Below are positions 1 to 8,203 of a stretch of 64,000 nucleotides of DNA, in pieces (position 1 is the first letter of the stretch; the number at the start of each line of letters is the position of its first letter). The notes beneath the pieces are model-generated. The model worked only from the letters and a program-made list of their open reading frames with translations, was not told where the DNA came from and searched no databases. Origin of the DNA: CAZTTH01 sp964615975 (lineage in GTDB: Bacteria; Verrucomicrobiota; Lentisphaeria; JABSQK01; JAJFLO01); contig CAZTTH010000014.1 of the NCBI GenBank assembly GCA_964615975.1, forward strand, positions 1-64,000. Direction: 5' to 3'. The position numbers were made by a program, and so were the translations under genes.

Positions 1-35
1 ATACCGGGCGTTTCAATTTGCCAGAATCACGCCAG

Positions 36-92
36 ATTCAAAATGCCGCTGGCATTCATGCGCGTTATATGAATCTTTGAGCATGTTGAATC
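36..92 (+). repeat. attC-like imperfect palindrome 1
   Basis: The outer arms GATTCAAAATGC (35-46) and GCATGTTGAATC (81-92) are complementary except at one position. The right arm contains GTTGAAT (85-91), which fits the GTTRRRY core of integron attC sites, and the left arm ATTCAAA is one base off RYYYAAC. An inner ATGCC/GGCAT hairpin lies between them. Two similar structures follow at 812-859 and 1234-1298, each separated from the next by a single orphan gene. The structure is visible in the sequence; the attC identity is inference. Confidence 0.35.
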
Positions 93-129
93 TCTCAGGA
101 GAGAACGTTTGAATTAATCCACCTTTTAC

Positions 130-151
130 CCTCCAAGATGCACCTTGGAGG
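130..151. terminator. 8-bp stem hairpin, possible terminator of the minus-strand gene
   Basis: CCTCCAAG, a 6-base loop (ATGCAC) and CTTGGAGG form a perfect 8-bp stem downstream of the minus-strand gene that ends at 233. Read on the minus strand, the stem is followed after a few bases by AAAAGG rather than a T tract, so it is not a canonical intrinsic terminator. Confidence 0.3.
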
Positions 152-232
152 ATAGACTCGAATGGCACAAGATATAAATCTCAAATTCGCGCGCCCGGTA
201 TGGTTTGGTTGGAGTCCAATGATTCGTTCGCT

Positions 233-778
233 CTATATTCTCATAATGTCATGTTCTGTCGAAAACTCACGGCCAGATAGTAATTTCATCTTGGCGTGTG
301 CTATCTCGAATGTCCTTTTTAGATTGGAGCGCACCACGCCACAGTTTTTCTTCCCCAGATCGGTGAGCAGCGGAAGATCGCGATCGACATATTTATCCCC
401 TGACCCCGAAACAATCCTATCCTTTGGCATGTGATCAGTCAGAGTGACACCACCGTCAACACAAATGCTGATTTCGAGAAGAGCGGTCATGTTCATGAAT
501 ACATATGAAGCTTTCCTGTCCGACTTCGACTTCATTTCATTCAAAATCTCAGTGTACTGGACATTGTTCACGTCTGGAGATAGCTCCATAACTCGCTGCT
601 TCCAATCCTTTTCGCCGATCCGATTGTAGCCGTGGTTGTAGACGAGGTAATTATTATGAAGCAATACTTTTTGAAAATCATCCTCATAGCGTTCGATTCC
701 ACTTTCCTTGATATGGGTGCGTCGGTCTGAGATGATAAGGCAACCATTCTTGCATCTGATTCCAATGATTAGACTCAT
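233..778 (-). CDS. Orphan 181-aa protein, Ntn-hydrolase/proteasome-like N-terminus
   Basis: No family is recognised with certainty. The start is well supported: ATG at 778 is preceded on the minus strand by GGGGGAGA with about 5 bases of spacing. The first 20 residues alternate short beta-strand stretches with I-I-S-D-R-R, resembling the opening strands of proteasome beta-subunit-like Ntn hydrolases, where G-x-I-x-x-D-x-R is common. No catalytic N-terminal Thr, Ser or Cys directly after Met is evident, so activity is not claimed. There is no signal peptide or membrane segment, so it is probably cytosolic. It stands alone between palindromic spacers, as cassette genes often do. It could equally be an unrelated alpha/beta protein. 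Confidence 0.6.
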   Translation of the reverse strand: MSLIIGIRCKNGCLIISDRRTHIKESGIERYEDDFQKVLLHNNYLVYNHGYNRIGEKDWKQRVMELSPDVNNVQYTEILNEMKSKSDRKASYVFMNMTALLEISICVDGGVTLTDHMPKDRIVSGSGDKYVDRDLPLLTDLGKKNCGVVRSNLKRTFEIAHAKMKLLSGREFSTEHDIMRI

Positions 779-811
779 AATTATCTCCCCCGATACGCGA
801 ACGTCAAGGAT

Positions 812-859
812 GACTCACCGGAATGGAGCCGCCAAAAGCGGCGTAATGAAGGTTGAGTC
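812..859 (+). repeat. attC-like imperfect palindrome 2
   Basis: The outer arms are GACTCACC (812-819) and GGTTGAGTC (851-859), which pair with one bulged base. The inner stem is GCCGC (828-832)/GCGGC (838-842) around a 5-base loop, and two unpaired 8-base spacers lie between the stems. GTTGAGT at 852-858 fits the attC core GTTRRRY, while ACTCACC on the left is one base off RYYYAAC. Bulged bases and two stacked stems are typical of attC sites. The assignment is inference. Confidence 0.4.
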
Positions 860-877
860 GATCCTATAGTTGGGGTT

Positions 878-1210
878 TTATTCTTTGAGAAGAACTTTCG
901 GGCGAATATCAAACCATTTTTTCATCTCTTTGGTTAACTCCATTTTCTCATTAACAAGGCCGGATTCCTTAATCTTATAATAAACTTCTGAAGCTTTGGC
1001 AGCAGGAGGATATGAGTTCATGCACCACTGTTCGCCAACAAAATAATCATATTCCCCTTTAGAACCAATATAGTGGAAAAACTCTCCCTCCCTTCGATTC
1101 ATCATTATTTTCTGAAATTCATCGTCCGTTACTAATTTCGCCGAGGGTAAACATCCTGATAATATGTTGATAAATAAAACGACTACTAAATATCGAAATA
1201 CTTTTGTCAT
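878..1210 (-). CDS. Small putative lipoprotein, 110 aa
   Basis: The protein starts MTKVFRYLVVVLFINILSGC, a lysine/arginine-containing n-region, a hydrophobic stretch and an LSGC lipobox, so lipidation on Cys20 and export are expected. The mature part (about 90 residues) is charged, has one further Cys (in EQWCMNS) and no domain that I recognise. It is transcribed on the same strand as the 233-778 gene and is bracketed by palindromic spacers. Stand-alone small lipoproteins of this sort are common in integron cassettes and in lysis- or immunity-type genes, but nothing here shows a specific job. Confidence 0.65.
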   Translation of the reverse strand: MTKVFRYLVVVLFINILSGCLPSAKLVTDDEFQKIMMNRREGEFFHYIGSKGEYDYFVGEQWCMNSYPPAAKASEVYYKIKESGLVNEKMELTKEMKKWFDIRPKVLLKE

Positions 1211-1233
1211 TTGTTATTAATCCCAACATTAAA

Positions 1234-1298
1234 GCTCACTCACGGCGAACGGGTGACTTTGCCGTCCGATGGCGCGTAGTTGAGCCGTTGAGTGAAGC
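1234..1298 (+). repeat. attC-like imperfect palindrome 3
   Basis: GCTCACTCACGG on the left pairs with CCGTTGAGTGAAGC on the right, with two single-base bulges. The right arm holds GTTGAGT (1287-1293), identical to the core at 852-858 and matching GTTRRRY; the left ACTCACG is imperfect. As at the other two sites, the perfect core is on the right-hand side of the plus strand, giving a consistent orientation. The assignment as attC-like is inference. Confidence 0.4.
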
Positions 1299-1394
1299 GT
1301 TTGGTTCGAATTTTTGTGTTTGATCAAAATAGATTTCGGTGCCAGTCCACGCAATTTATTATTTATTAAAATATTACTGTTTTATTATCCGGTG

Positions 1395-1419
1395 GATTCA
1401 ATTTGCAAGTGCAACATCC
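1395..1419 (+). repeat. IS30 terminal inverted repeat, left end
   Basis: It is complementary, with a few mismatches, to 2437-2460 and overlaps the last codons and stop of the transposase remnant. Confidence 0.7.
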
Positions 1420-2362
1420 TCGTTATAGAAGACTTCTTTTGGAGTTCTGTAGCCCAGGTATTTTCTGGGTCTTGAATTAAGAACACTTGTTACTCTTTGT
1501 AATTACGATTGTGTCACCTCATTGAAGTGCGTTTGCTTCGGAAATACTGCCGGAGCAGCCCGTTGCTATTCTCATTTAGTCCGTGTTCCCAGGATTTATA
1601 AGGATGAGCGAAATAGATGTCGGTTCTCAAGGCCTGGCTGATAAAGCGATGAGACGCGAACTCGAGGCCATTGTCTGCGGTGATGGTTAATACTTTTGAT
1701 GAAAATGATCTCATCAAATTGATCATTTTCCTGGCGGTATGGTAAGAATCCCGGTTCTTTAGTTTGGCGATCAAAATAAATCGCGAGTATGGTTCGACAA
1801 CAGATAATAAAACTTCTTTATGCCCTCTGCTTGGGAGAATCGTATCGACTTCCCAGTCCCCGATTCGGTTGCGCTTGTCAACGAGCGCCGGTCGCTCATC
1901 AATCGAGACGCGATTCGGAATGATTACGCGCTTACCACTTCCATACCTCCGCCGGCGATTTTTCTGACAGCGAAGATGGTGATGCCGCCGACTTCCTTGA
2001 GCTTTTTCTATATAGACGTATTTATCGATGGTTTCATGGCTGATCGCACGTTCGCCAATTCGTTTTAAGCGGCCCCTGATTTATTCGGGACTCCAATCTT
2101 TTCGGATAAAGTGACGAATTTGTTGAACCGTCTCGTGAGTCAAGATCGTTGACCTGCGAGGTTTTCTTCGACGTGCGACAGCCAGCAAACGCGCCGATTG
2201 CGGATCATCGCTGCCATTAACACGATGACGATGCCGTTTTCGGTTTACAGTCGATGGATGTATGCTCAGTTGCTTGGCGATGAACCGCTGAGTAAATCCT
2301 TCTTGATTCAATCCATAAATTGCGTATCTTTGATCGAGGGTTAAATGATTATACTTGGTCAA
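1398..2362 (-). pseudogene. IS30-family transposase, inactivated
   Basis: The N-terminal part (2362-2081) has the IS30 helix-turn-helix (Y-N-H-L-T-L-D-Q-R-Y, then H-P-S-T-V-N-R). The reading frame then meets TAA at 2078-2080 exactly where a Gln of the conserved DWSPEQI motif is expected. Past this stop the same frame continues with ISHETI, IPNRVSIDERP, GDWEVDT, TADNGLEFASH and HPYKSWEHGLNEN, the IS30 catalytic core with its DDE residues. Near 1545 the frame shifts; the C-terminus (LNSRPRKYLGYRTPKEVFYN) is read in another frame, with a further in-frame stop before it. One frameshift and two nonsense codons make it a pseudogene. Confidence 0.85.
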
Positions 2363-2436
2363 AATAACTCCCTGTTGTTATGATTAATTTGTAGAGAGCT
2401 AACGTATAACTTTTAGCCCTCAATTTTTCATCACAG

Positions 2437-2460
2437 GGAGTTGCGCTTGGATATTGAATC
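2437..2460 (-). repeat. IS30 terminal inverted repeat, right end
   Basis: This is the partner of 1395-1419. It lies about 75 bp upstream of the transposase start at 2362, the usual arrangement for the promoter-proximal end of the element. Confidence 0.7.
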
Positions 2461-2629
2461 TACGCTTATTTAACGACCTTAACTTTGCGACTCCATATCG
2501 TCCGGTCATTCCGCGTTGAGTGTGTTGGGAGGTGTTCGGGATCACTCCTCTGAGATTAAGATTATCGACTTGTGATCATATTTTGATTCTCAGGCATAAA
2601 AACTAAAAATTTATCGAGCAATAAGTCAG

Positions 2630-3517
2630 ATGACAATGAGTACATCCCGGTGTCCCTCCGTTTCAGTTGTGATTCCGGTTTTCAATGCCGGGGCAACATT
2701 GGAACCATGCATCGAATCACTGCTGAATCTGGTATATCCCAGGGAAAACCGCGAACTGATCCTGGTCAACAATGGGTCGACAGATCACAGCGTAGAAGTA
2801 TTAAATCGATATGCCAGTGAGATTCGCGTTGTGTTCGAGGCCCAAAGAGGCGCGGCGGCAGCGCGCAATGCCGGGATTCGACAAGCCGATGGTGAATTCA
2901 TTGCCTTCACTGACGCGGATTGTCTGGTCGATGCACAATGGCTGCACTCCCTGGTGACGATCCTGCATGATCGACCGGCGGGAATGGTTGGCGGAGCGAT
3001 ACGAGCGGCGCGACCATGCAATGCCATCGCCGAATTTGGAGAAAAAATACACAATCAGGAACGAGCGATAAATGAGTTCCGCCCTCAGTATGTTGCTTCA
3101 GCCAACATGGCAGCGCGGCGCTCCGAACTTTTTGAAATCGGTCTTTTCGATCCGGGGTTTCTCAGGGGTCAGGACAGTGATCTCGCCTATCGCATACAGC
3201 AGCATGGTTGGGAAATTGTCTATGCTCCCGAAGCGATAGTCTATCATCGGAATCAGTCAACATTAAGGGGATTATTCAAGGAGGGTTACACTCATGGACT
3301 GGGTTCCGTTCTTCTGCATAAAAAACACCGCGTGTTTCTCGCTGAATATAATTATCGCCGCTTTTCACCACATGGTTACCGGCAACTCTATAGGACCTTG
3401 AAATCATGTTTTAACGGCAGTGATCGACTTCATGCGAAATGTGATTTGATTTTTAATATCGGCAAAAAGTTTGGGAAATACGCGGGATCATTACGATTCC
3501 TTTATCCTGATATATAA
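2630..3517 (+). CDS. Family 2 glycosyltransferase
   Basis: This 295-residue protein is an inverting GT-A enzyme expected to transfer a sugar from a nucleotide-sugar to a growing surface glycan at the cytoplasmic face. The N-terminus VSVVIPVFNAGATLEPCI is the classic GT2 start, followed by NNGSTD, the AARNAGI segment, the DAD metal-binding motif (D-A-D-C, near residue 95) and an acceptor-side QDSDLAYR motif (near residue 187). No membrane segments are evident. It is the first gene of a plus-strand set of glycosyltransferases, 40 bp ahead of the next. Donor and acceptor cannot be deduced. ATG at 2636 is an alternative start. Confidence 0.9.
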   Translation: MTMSTSRCPSVSVVIPVFNAGATLEPCIESLLNLVYPRENRELILVNNGSTDHSVEVLNRYASEIRVVFEAQRGAAAARNAGIRQADGEFIAFTDADCLVDAQWLHSLVTILHDRPAGMVGGAIRAARPCNAIAEFGEKIHNQERAINEFRPQYVASANMAARRSELFEIGLFDPGFLRGQDSDLAYRIQQHGWEIVYAPEAIVYHRNQSTLRGLFKEGYTHGLGSVLLHKKHRVFLAEYNYRRFSPHGYRQLYRTLKSCFNGSDRLHAKCDLIFNIGKKFGKYAGSLRFLYPDI

Positions 3518-3557
3518 ACCGTAGATCGGCCGCAATGGCACTAAATTTAAGCTCGTT

Positions 3558-4706
3558 ATGGATGATAGTGAAAATGGTGTTTCTCTTCACGAAGGCAATA
3601 AGCGCATCCTGATCGGTTGTTATGAAGTGCCTGGCTATGGGGGGATCAGCACCGCGAGTTACAAATTATTCGCAATGCTGGCCGCGGATGGATTCGATAT
3701 TCATTATATCAATATTATAAATGAAGCAGACGCTGATTATTTTCGCCTGGCGTATGGGGATTGGGCTGGGAATCCGAAAAAACTGGTCAATGTTCATCGC
3801 TGTATTCTCGATCGCCCTTTGTTTCAACAAGCTCATGGCGGACTGGCAAGTCTGATCGCTGGAATCAATCCGGATTTAATGGTCGGCATGGGATATATTG
3901 CGGCCCTGCTGATGAAGCAAGCCGAACGAAATCGCAATCTGATATTCTTCACTTCCGGAAGCAAACAGGCGCAATCCTTCATTACCCAGACCGGGATTGA
4001 TTTGATAGAGTTAAGTGCCATGGTGCATCACTCGTGCCCGGCGCCGGCGCGGTTGCATCGGCGGGAGGAGGAAGCGGTTGTTCTCTCCGATCTTTTGGTC
4101 ACGCATTCCCAGATTACACAAGAGCTGTATCGATACTACTATCCCCGGCAACAAGGGAAAATATATGACCGGGTCATCGATTATGCTGAATGGATTTATC
4201 GCGACGCGCTCGATTACTCGGGGTTGCGCCGGCCATTTACTGATCGCGATGTAGATGTTTTATGGGTCGCGAATCGCTGGAATCGTCCGGAGAAAAATTA
4301 TCCCATGGTTAACAAAATTATGCGACAATCACCCGGATTAAATCATCATGTTGTCGGAGAAGTGAATCATAAAACAACGTCCCAAAATTACCATGGACTG
4401 CTTACCGACAGGCAAGCTCTCTTTGCTTTGTTGGGGAGATCCAGGACGGTGGTTGTGCCATCGTTGTTCGATACCGCGCCGGGGATTTTATTTGAAGGAT
4501 CCGCCATGGGGTGCAATCTGATCGCCACGAAAAATTGTGGCAACTGGAGCGTATGCCATGATGATTTGGTGGTCGCGCGCTGTGATGCCCGGGAGTTTAT
4601 CGCCAAGATCAACATGGGGTTGAAGATAAAATATCAGGATCATATGGATCGTTACCTGGCTATGGGTTCGTATCAAATGCTGAAGGATTTGTTATTGGCA
4701 TTTTAG
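3558..4706 (+). CDS. GT4-like glycosyltransferase, divergent
   Basis: The 382 residues have the two-domain GT-B look. The N-terminal part is IGCYEVPGYGGISTASYKLF with a glycine-rich loop. The C-terminal part is DVLWVANRWNRPEKNYPMVNKI, followed by VVPSLFDTAPGILFEGSAMGCNLIAT, the nucleotide-sugar binding E-x7-E-type region (here F-D-T-A-P-G-I-L-F-E). The canonical EGFG/ExxxxGxP signature is relaxed, so the family call rests on overall layout. It sits between two clearer glycosyltransferases and probably acts on the same glycan. No signal peptide is visible. Substrate is unknown. Confidence 0.75.
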   Translation: MDDSENGVSLHEGNKRILIGCYEVPGYGGISTASYKLFAMLAADGFDIHYINIINEADADYFRLAYGDWAGNPKKLVNVHRCILDRPLFQQAHGGLASLIAGINPDLMVGMGYIAALLMKQAERNRNLIFFTSGSKQAQSFITQTGIDLIELSAMVHHSCPAPARLHRREEEAVVLSDLLVTHSQITQELYRYYYPRQQGKIYDRVIDYAEWIYRDALDYSGLRRPFTDRDVDVLWVANRWNRPEKNYPMVNKIMRQSPGLNHHVVGEVNHKTTSQNYHGLLTDRQALFALLGRSRTVVVPSLFDTAPGILFEGSAMGCNLIATKNCGNWSVCHDDLVVARCDAREFIAKINMGLKIKYQDHMDRYLAMGSYQMLKDLLLAF

Positions 4707-4793
4707 CCTCAGAAAATATATTCATAATGATCATACATGATTCCGCGCCAGGATTATCCTGGTCATTGCCACTAAAAAAGACTGCCACATTCC

Positions 4794-7034
4794 ATGCCTG
4801 AATTGACAATTTCAATGCCCGCGTATAACGCCGGTAAATTCATTGAGGAAAGCATTGCCAGTGTGTTGCGGCAGAAAGGGGTGGATTTCGAACTGTTGGT
4901 GATCGATGACGGATCATCGGATGATACCAGTGCCATAGTCCAATCGATCAATGACCAGCGTGTCCGGCTGTTACCCAACCGTTTTAATCGGGGCATTGGC
5001 TTTAGTCATAATCGGGTGATCAGAGAGAGCGATTCTGAATTTATTGTCCATGTTGACGCGGATGATCTGGTGCTTCCCGGTGGACTGCAAAAAATGGTTC
5101 AGAGGATGCGAGAATCCCCGGCAATCGGTCAAGCGCACTGTTACTTTTTCGATATTGATGAGCTGGGGCGAACTACTCAGGAAGCATGCCGTCAGCGCCG
5201 TCGCTCCTTTCTGAAAAACCGCCCAATTAATATTGATTACAAGCGGGACCTGCTGGTTCGCGGCACCATCATCAACCATCTGCGGATTTATCGGCGGGCG
5301 GCGTTCGCTGTAGTCGGATTATTCAATGAAAGACTGCGTTATGGTGTCGATTATGAGATGGCGTTGCGCATCGTCGATCGCTTCAATATTGCCCTTGTCC
5401 CCGAATTCCTCTATTGCCATCGGGTATATCGGCAAAGCATAACGGGCAAACTAACCATGCAAAACCTGAGATTCTGGTGGCAGCGTTATGGTATTGGTTT
5501 CCGGTTTTGGCGAAATCGTCAGGTTGGTTTCATTCGTCATAAAGATTACAATCTTCATCGGTTGATGGTCATTGGTTTGTTTCACCTACTCAATCGGGGA
5601 CACCGAGTCGAAATTATCTGGAAACTCCTCACTCAGAGACCGCTGTTCTTCTCTCACTTTCTCCATCGCTGTCGTTTGATTGCGATCCCGCGGCTCTATG
5701 ATCGGCTCTCTCGGTGCTTATCCCCATGGACGAGTGGATTAGGATCAGTTGAGAAAAGGCAACGGAACCTGGCGCATCGCCATCCGCGAATTGCGTATTA
5801 CATGTGGAAATTTCCCCGGCCAACATTGACTTTTATTGAGCGGGAATTGATGGCATTACACCAGGCAGGTATGAACATCACGGTGATTGCCGATGGCAGC
5901 GATGCCAGCCATGCGGAATATCAGCCGGCGGATTTTCCCGTGGTACGCCATTATCTCTATCCCGTGGATGTGGCGCTGTTAGCACGGTGGAGACGGTATT
6001 TCCTGATCAAACATCCAGTGCGATTTCTGAATTTGTTCCTTTATATTGTCAGTCACCGTTATGATCATCACAAGACCTTGCGGGAAGATTTGAAAGTCTT
6101 CAATCAAGCCCTAGGTCTGGCGGGTGTTTTGCGAAGAGAAAAAATCGACCTTATTCATGCAGTCTGGGCGAATCGTTGCGCGCTGGTGGCCTTGGTCGCT
6201 GCCAAGCTTGCTGGCATCACCTATACGGTTCAGGCACGAGCTTCAACCGATCTTTACCGGCATTCAACCACCCTTGGATTAAGCGAAAACTTGCGGCATG
6301 CCGCGGTGATCATGACCAATTCACATTACAGCAAATCCACCGTGTGTTCGATTCTGGGGAAACGCGATGTCGGACAGGTCCATGTGGTTTACAAAGGTAT
6401 AGATGTGCGGCAGTTCGTACCTCCGTCCCGGACCGCCAATCGTTCTAAAGATATTCACATCCTTTCTGTGGCTCGACTGGCGGAACCCAAGGGGCTGGAT
6501 TATCTAATTAAAGCCTGCGCGATATTAAGAAACCATGGGTGTTCTTTCCACTGTGAAATTGTTGGCGGCCCGGAAAATCCCACCTATATGAATTATTATG
6601 TTGAATTGAAGCTGTTGCTGCGGAACTTAAAATTGCTGGATCATGTCACGATGGGCGGATCAGCAGCATTTGACCGCGTTCTGGAAAAATATGGCCAGGC
6701 GGATATCTTTGTCCTGCCCTGCGTGATTGCCCGTGACGGCGCCAGGGATGTCATCCCTAATTCCCTGATCGAAGCCATGGCTATGCAACTCCCGGTGATC
6801 ACGACCGGGATCGCGGCTAATTCCGAGATTATCGAGAATCATATCAGCGGGATTGTGGTGCCTGATCGTAATGAACAGGCGTTGGCTGAGGCGGTTATGG
6901 CTCTGATTGCCAATTATGATCTGCGTCTGCGTTTGGGAGAAAACGCCCGCAAACGAGTCGAAGAACGCTTCGACATCCATCGCAATATCGATAAATGCGT
7001 TCGCCTTTTTAAGGGAGTACTTAATCAACCATGA
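4794..7034 (+). CDS. Bifunctional GT2-GT4 glycosyltransferase fusion
   Basis: This 746-residue protein joins two enzymes. Residues 1-240 are a GT-A domain (LTISMPAYNAGKFIEESI, VIDDGSSDDT, HVDADD metal motif). Residues of about 325-746 are a GT-B domain of the WcaL/colanic-acid type: RIAYYMWKFPRPTLTFIERE, then ILSVARLAEPKGLDYLI, VLPC, and the donor-site motif PNSLIEAMAMQLPVITT. About 80 basic, aromatic residues link the halves. The fusion suggests two successive transfers during assembly of one repeat unit. It is 87 bp after the previous gene and 47 bp ahead of the next, in one plus-strand run. No frameshift is seen, so the fusion appears genuine. Confidence 0.88.
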   Translation: MPELTISMPAYNAGKFIEESIASVLRQKGVDFELLVIDDGSSDDTSAIVQSINDQRVRLLPNRFNRGIGFSHNRVIRESDSEFIVHVDADDLVLPGGLQKMVQRMRESPAIGQAHCYFFDIDELGRTTQEACRQRRRSFLKNRPINIDYKRDLLVRGTIINHLRIYRRAAFAVVGLFNERLRYGVDYEMALRIVDRFNIALVPEFLYCHRVYRQSITGKLTMQNLRFWWQRYGIGFRFWRNRQVGFIRHKDYNLHRLMVIGLFHLLNRGHRVEIIWKLLTQRPLFFSHFLHRCRLIAIPRLYDRLSRCLSPWTSGLGSVEKRQRNLAHRHPRIAYYMWKFPRPTLTFIERELMALHQAGMNITVIADGSDASHAEYQPADFPVVRHYLYPVDVALLARWRRYFLIKHPVRFLNLFLYIVSHRYDHHKTLREDLKVFNQALGLAGVLRREKIDLIHAVWANRCALVALVAAKLAGITYTVQARASTDLYRHSTTLGLSENLRHAAVIMTNSHYSKSTVCSILGKRDVGQVHVVYKGIDVRQFVPPSRTANRSKDIHILSVARLAEPKGLDYLIKACAILRNHGCSFHCEIVGGPENPTYMNYYVELKLLLRNLKLLDHVTMGGSAAFDRVLEKYGQADIFVLPCVIARDGARDVIPNSLIEAMAMQLPVITTGIAANSEIIENHISGIVVPDRNEQALAEAVMALIANYDLRLRLGENARKRVEERFDIHRNIDKCVRLFKGVLNQP

Positions 7035-7081
7035 AAAATGCAAAGATAATCAATTTCCCCACTTGAAGGCATTCCGACGCC

Positions 7082-8203
7082 ATGCGTATCCTCTTTACCA
7101 CTCCCACATTTCATCCCTATCATGGCGGGGCGGAAACAATGCTTGAGGACATTGCCGCTGAGTTTGTCAAAGCCGGACATAGCGTCAGTATTTTTACTTC
7201 CCGATTTGATTTGCGGCTGCCGTCTCTTGAGGAGAGAAAGGGCGCGGTCATCTGGCGTTGCAAATATCCCTGTCCGACCATCACCAGTCCATGGGCATTT
7301 TTTGCCGTCCTGTCCAACAGCATGAAAATGCTGATCGAATTATATCGTTTAATCCACACTCATGATGTAATTTGCATTGGGCTGGTAGGAGTGTGCAGTT
7401 ATGGGGTGGTGCTGATCCGATTATTAAAAAAATTCAAATTCATCATCTATCTTCATGGCGGGGAAATCCGGTCGTATGTAAAAATTTCACGGTTCATGCG
7501 CTGGACGTTGAGGCAGGGGCTCAAGCGTTGTGACAGGGTCATTTCGAATTCGGTAAGGCTGGGAGAAGACGCGGTTGATTTTGCTCCGGAGACAGCAGGC
7601 AAAATGCATAACATTCCGGTAGGCATTGATCTGGTCGGGATACGCGCGGCGCCGCTTTATTCTCATCGCTGCCGGTATATACTTTTTGCCGGACGATTGC
7701 ATCGGGTAAAAGGTGTCGAACTTCTGATCGCCGCATTTAACCTTGTCGCCACGAAGATTCAGGAATTGGATCTCATCATTGCCGGCGCCGGCCCTGAGGA
7801 AAACCAACTCAAGAACTTGTCAACCACCAGTGAAATCCCGGATCGGATCCGTTTTTTCGGTGATTGCCAAAGAGATCAGGTGTATGCGCTGTTGAATGGC
7901 TGTCAATTTCTGGTACTGCCATCTCATGCGGAAGGGTGTCCGGTCGTCATCATCGAAGCCATGGCTGCCGGTAAAATGACGATAGCAAGCAGGGTCAAGG
8001 GCATTAGTGAGATGATCACACACGAGGAAAATGGTATTCTCTTTACCCGCGGTGACAGCGCTCAACTGGCATCACTGATCATCCAATATCATGACTGTGA
8101 GGAAGAAAGAAAGCGAATCGAAGCTAACATTGAGATGATGAATCTGGAGCGTTATGATATCCGCAAGTCATCCCCGCGCCATCTGGCGGTTTACAGGGTA
8201 TGA
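7082..8203 (+). CDS. GT4 glycosyltransferase
   Basis: The 373-residue GT-B enzyme starts with RILFTTPTFHPYHGGAETML, where HPYHGGAE is the acceptor-side glycine loop. The C-terminal donor domain has YILFAGRLHRVKGVELLI, LIIAGAGPEE, and the E-x7-E region HAEGCPVVIIEAMAAGKMTI. A retaining transfer from a nucleotide-sugar is expected. Its stop overlaps the next start by 4 bases (ATGA at 8200), so the two are translationally coupled. The C-terminus is slightly short relative to typical GT4 proteins. Sugar specificity is unknown. Confidence 0.9.
   Translation: MRILFTTPTFHPYHGGAETMLEDIAAEFVKAGHSVSIFTSRFDLRLPSLEERKGAVIWRCKYPCPTITSPWAFFAVLSNSMKMLIELYRLIHTHDVICIGLVGVCSYGVVLIRLLKKFKFIIYLHGGEIRSYVKISRFMRWTLRQGLKRCDRVISNSVRLGEDAVDFAPETAGKMHNIPVGIDLVGIRAAPLYSHRCRYILFAGRLHRVKGVELLIAAFNLVATKIQELDLIIAGAGPEENQLKNLSTTSEIPDRIRFFGDCQRDQVYALLNGCQFLVLPSHAEGCPVVIIEAMAAGKMTIASRVKGISEMITHEENGILFTRGDSAQLASLIIQYHDCEEERKRIEANIEMMNLERYDIRKSSPRHLAVYRV

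Larger units (their letters stand above)
1395..2460 (-). mobile_element. Decayed IS30-family insertion sequence
   Basis: The element is about 1066 bp, within the IS30 size range. Its ends are imperfect inverted repeats of about 24 bp: GATTCAATTTGCAAGTGCAAC at the left matches the complement of the right end (2437-2460) at most positions. A single transposase reading frame fills the interior on the minus strand, and its stop codon lies inside the left repeat, as in other IS30 members. No clear target-site duplication is visible. The transposase carries stop codons and a frameshift, so the copy is not autonomous. Confidence 0.8.

Noticed and set aside
3..80. 25-codon open frame at the left edge (T-G-R-F-N-L-P-E-S-R-Q-I-Q-N-A) that looks like the C-terminus of a truncated gene
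   Set aside because: It overlaps the attC-like palindrome 36-92 and is too short to judge without upstream sequence.
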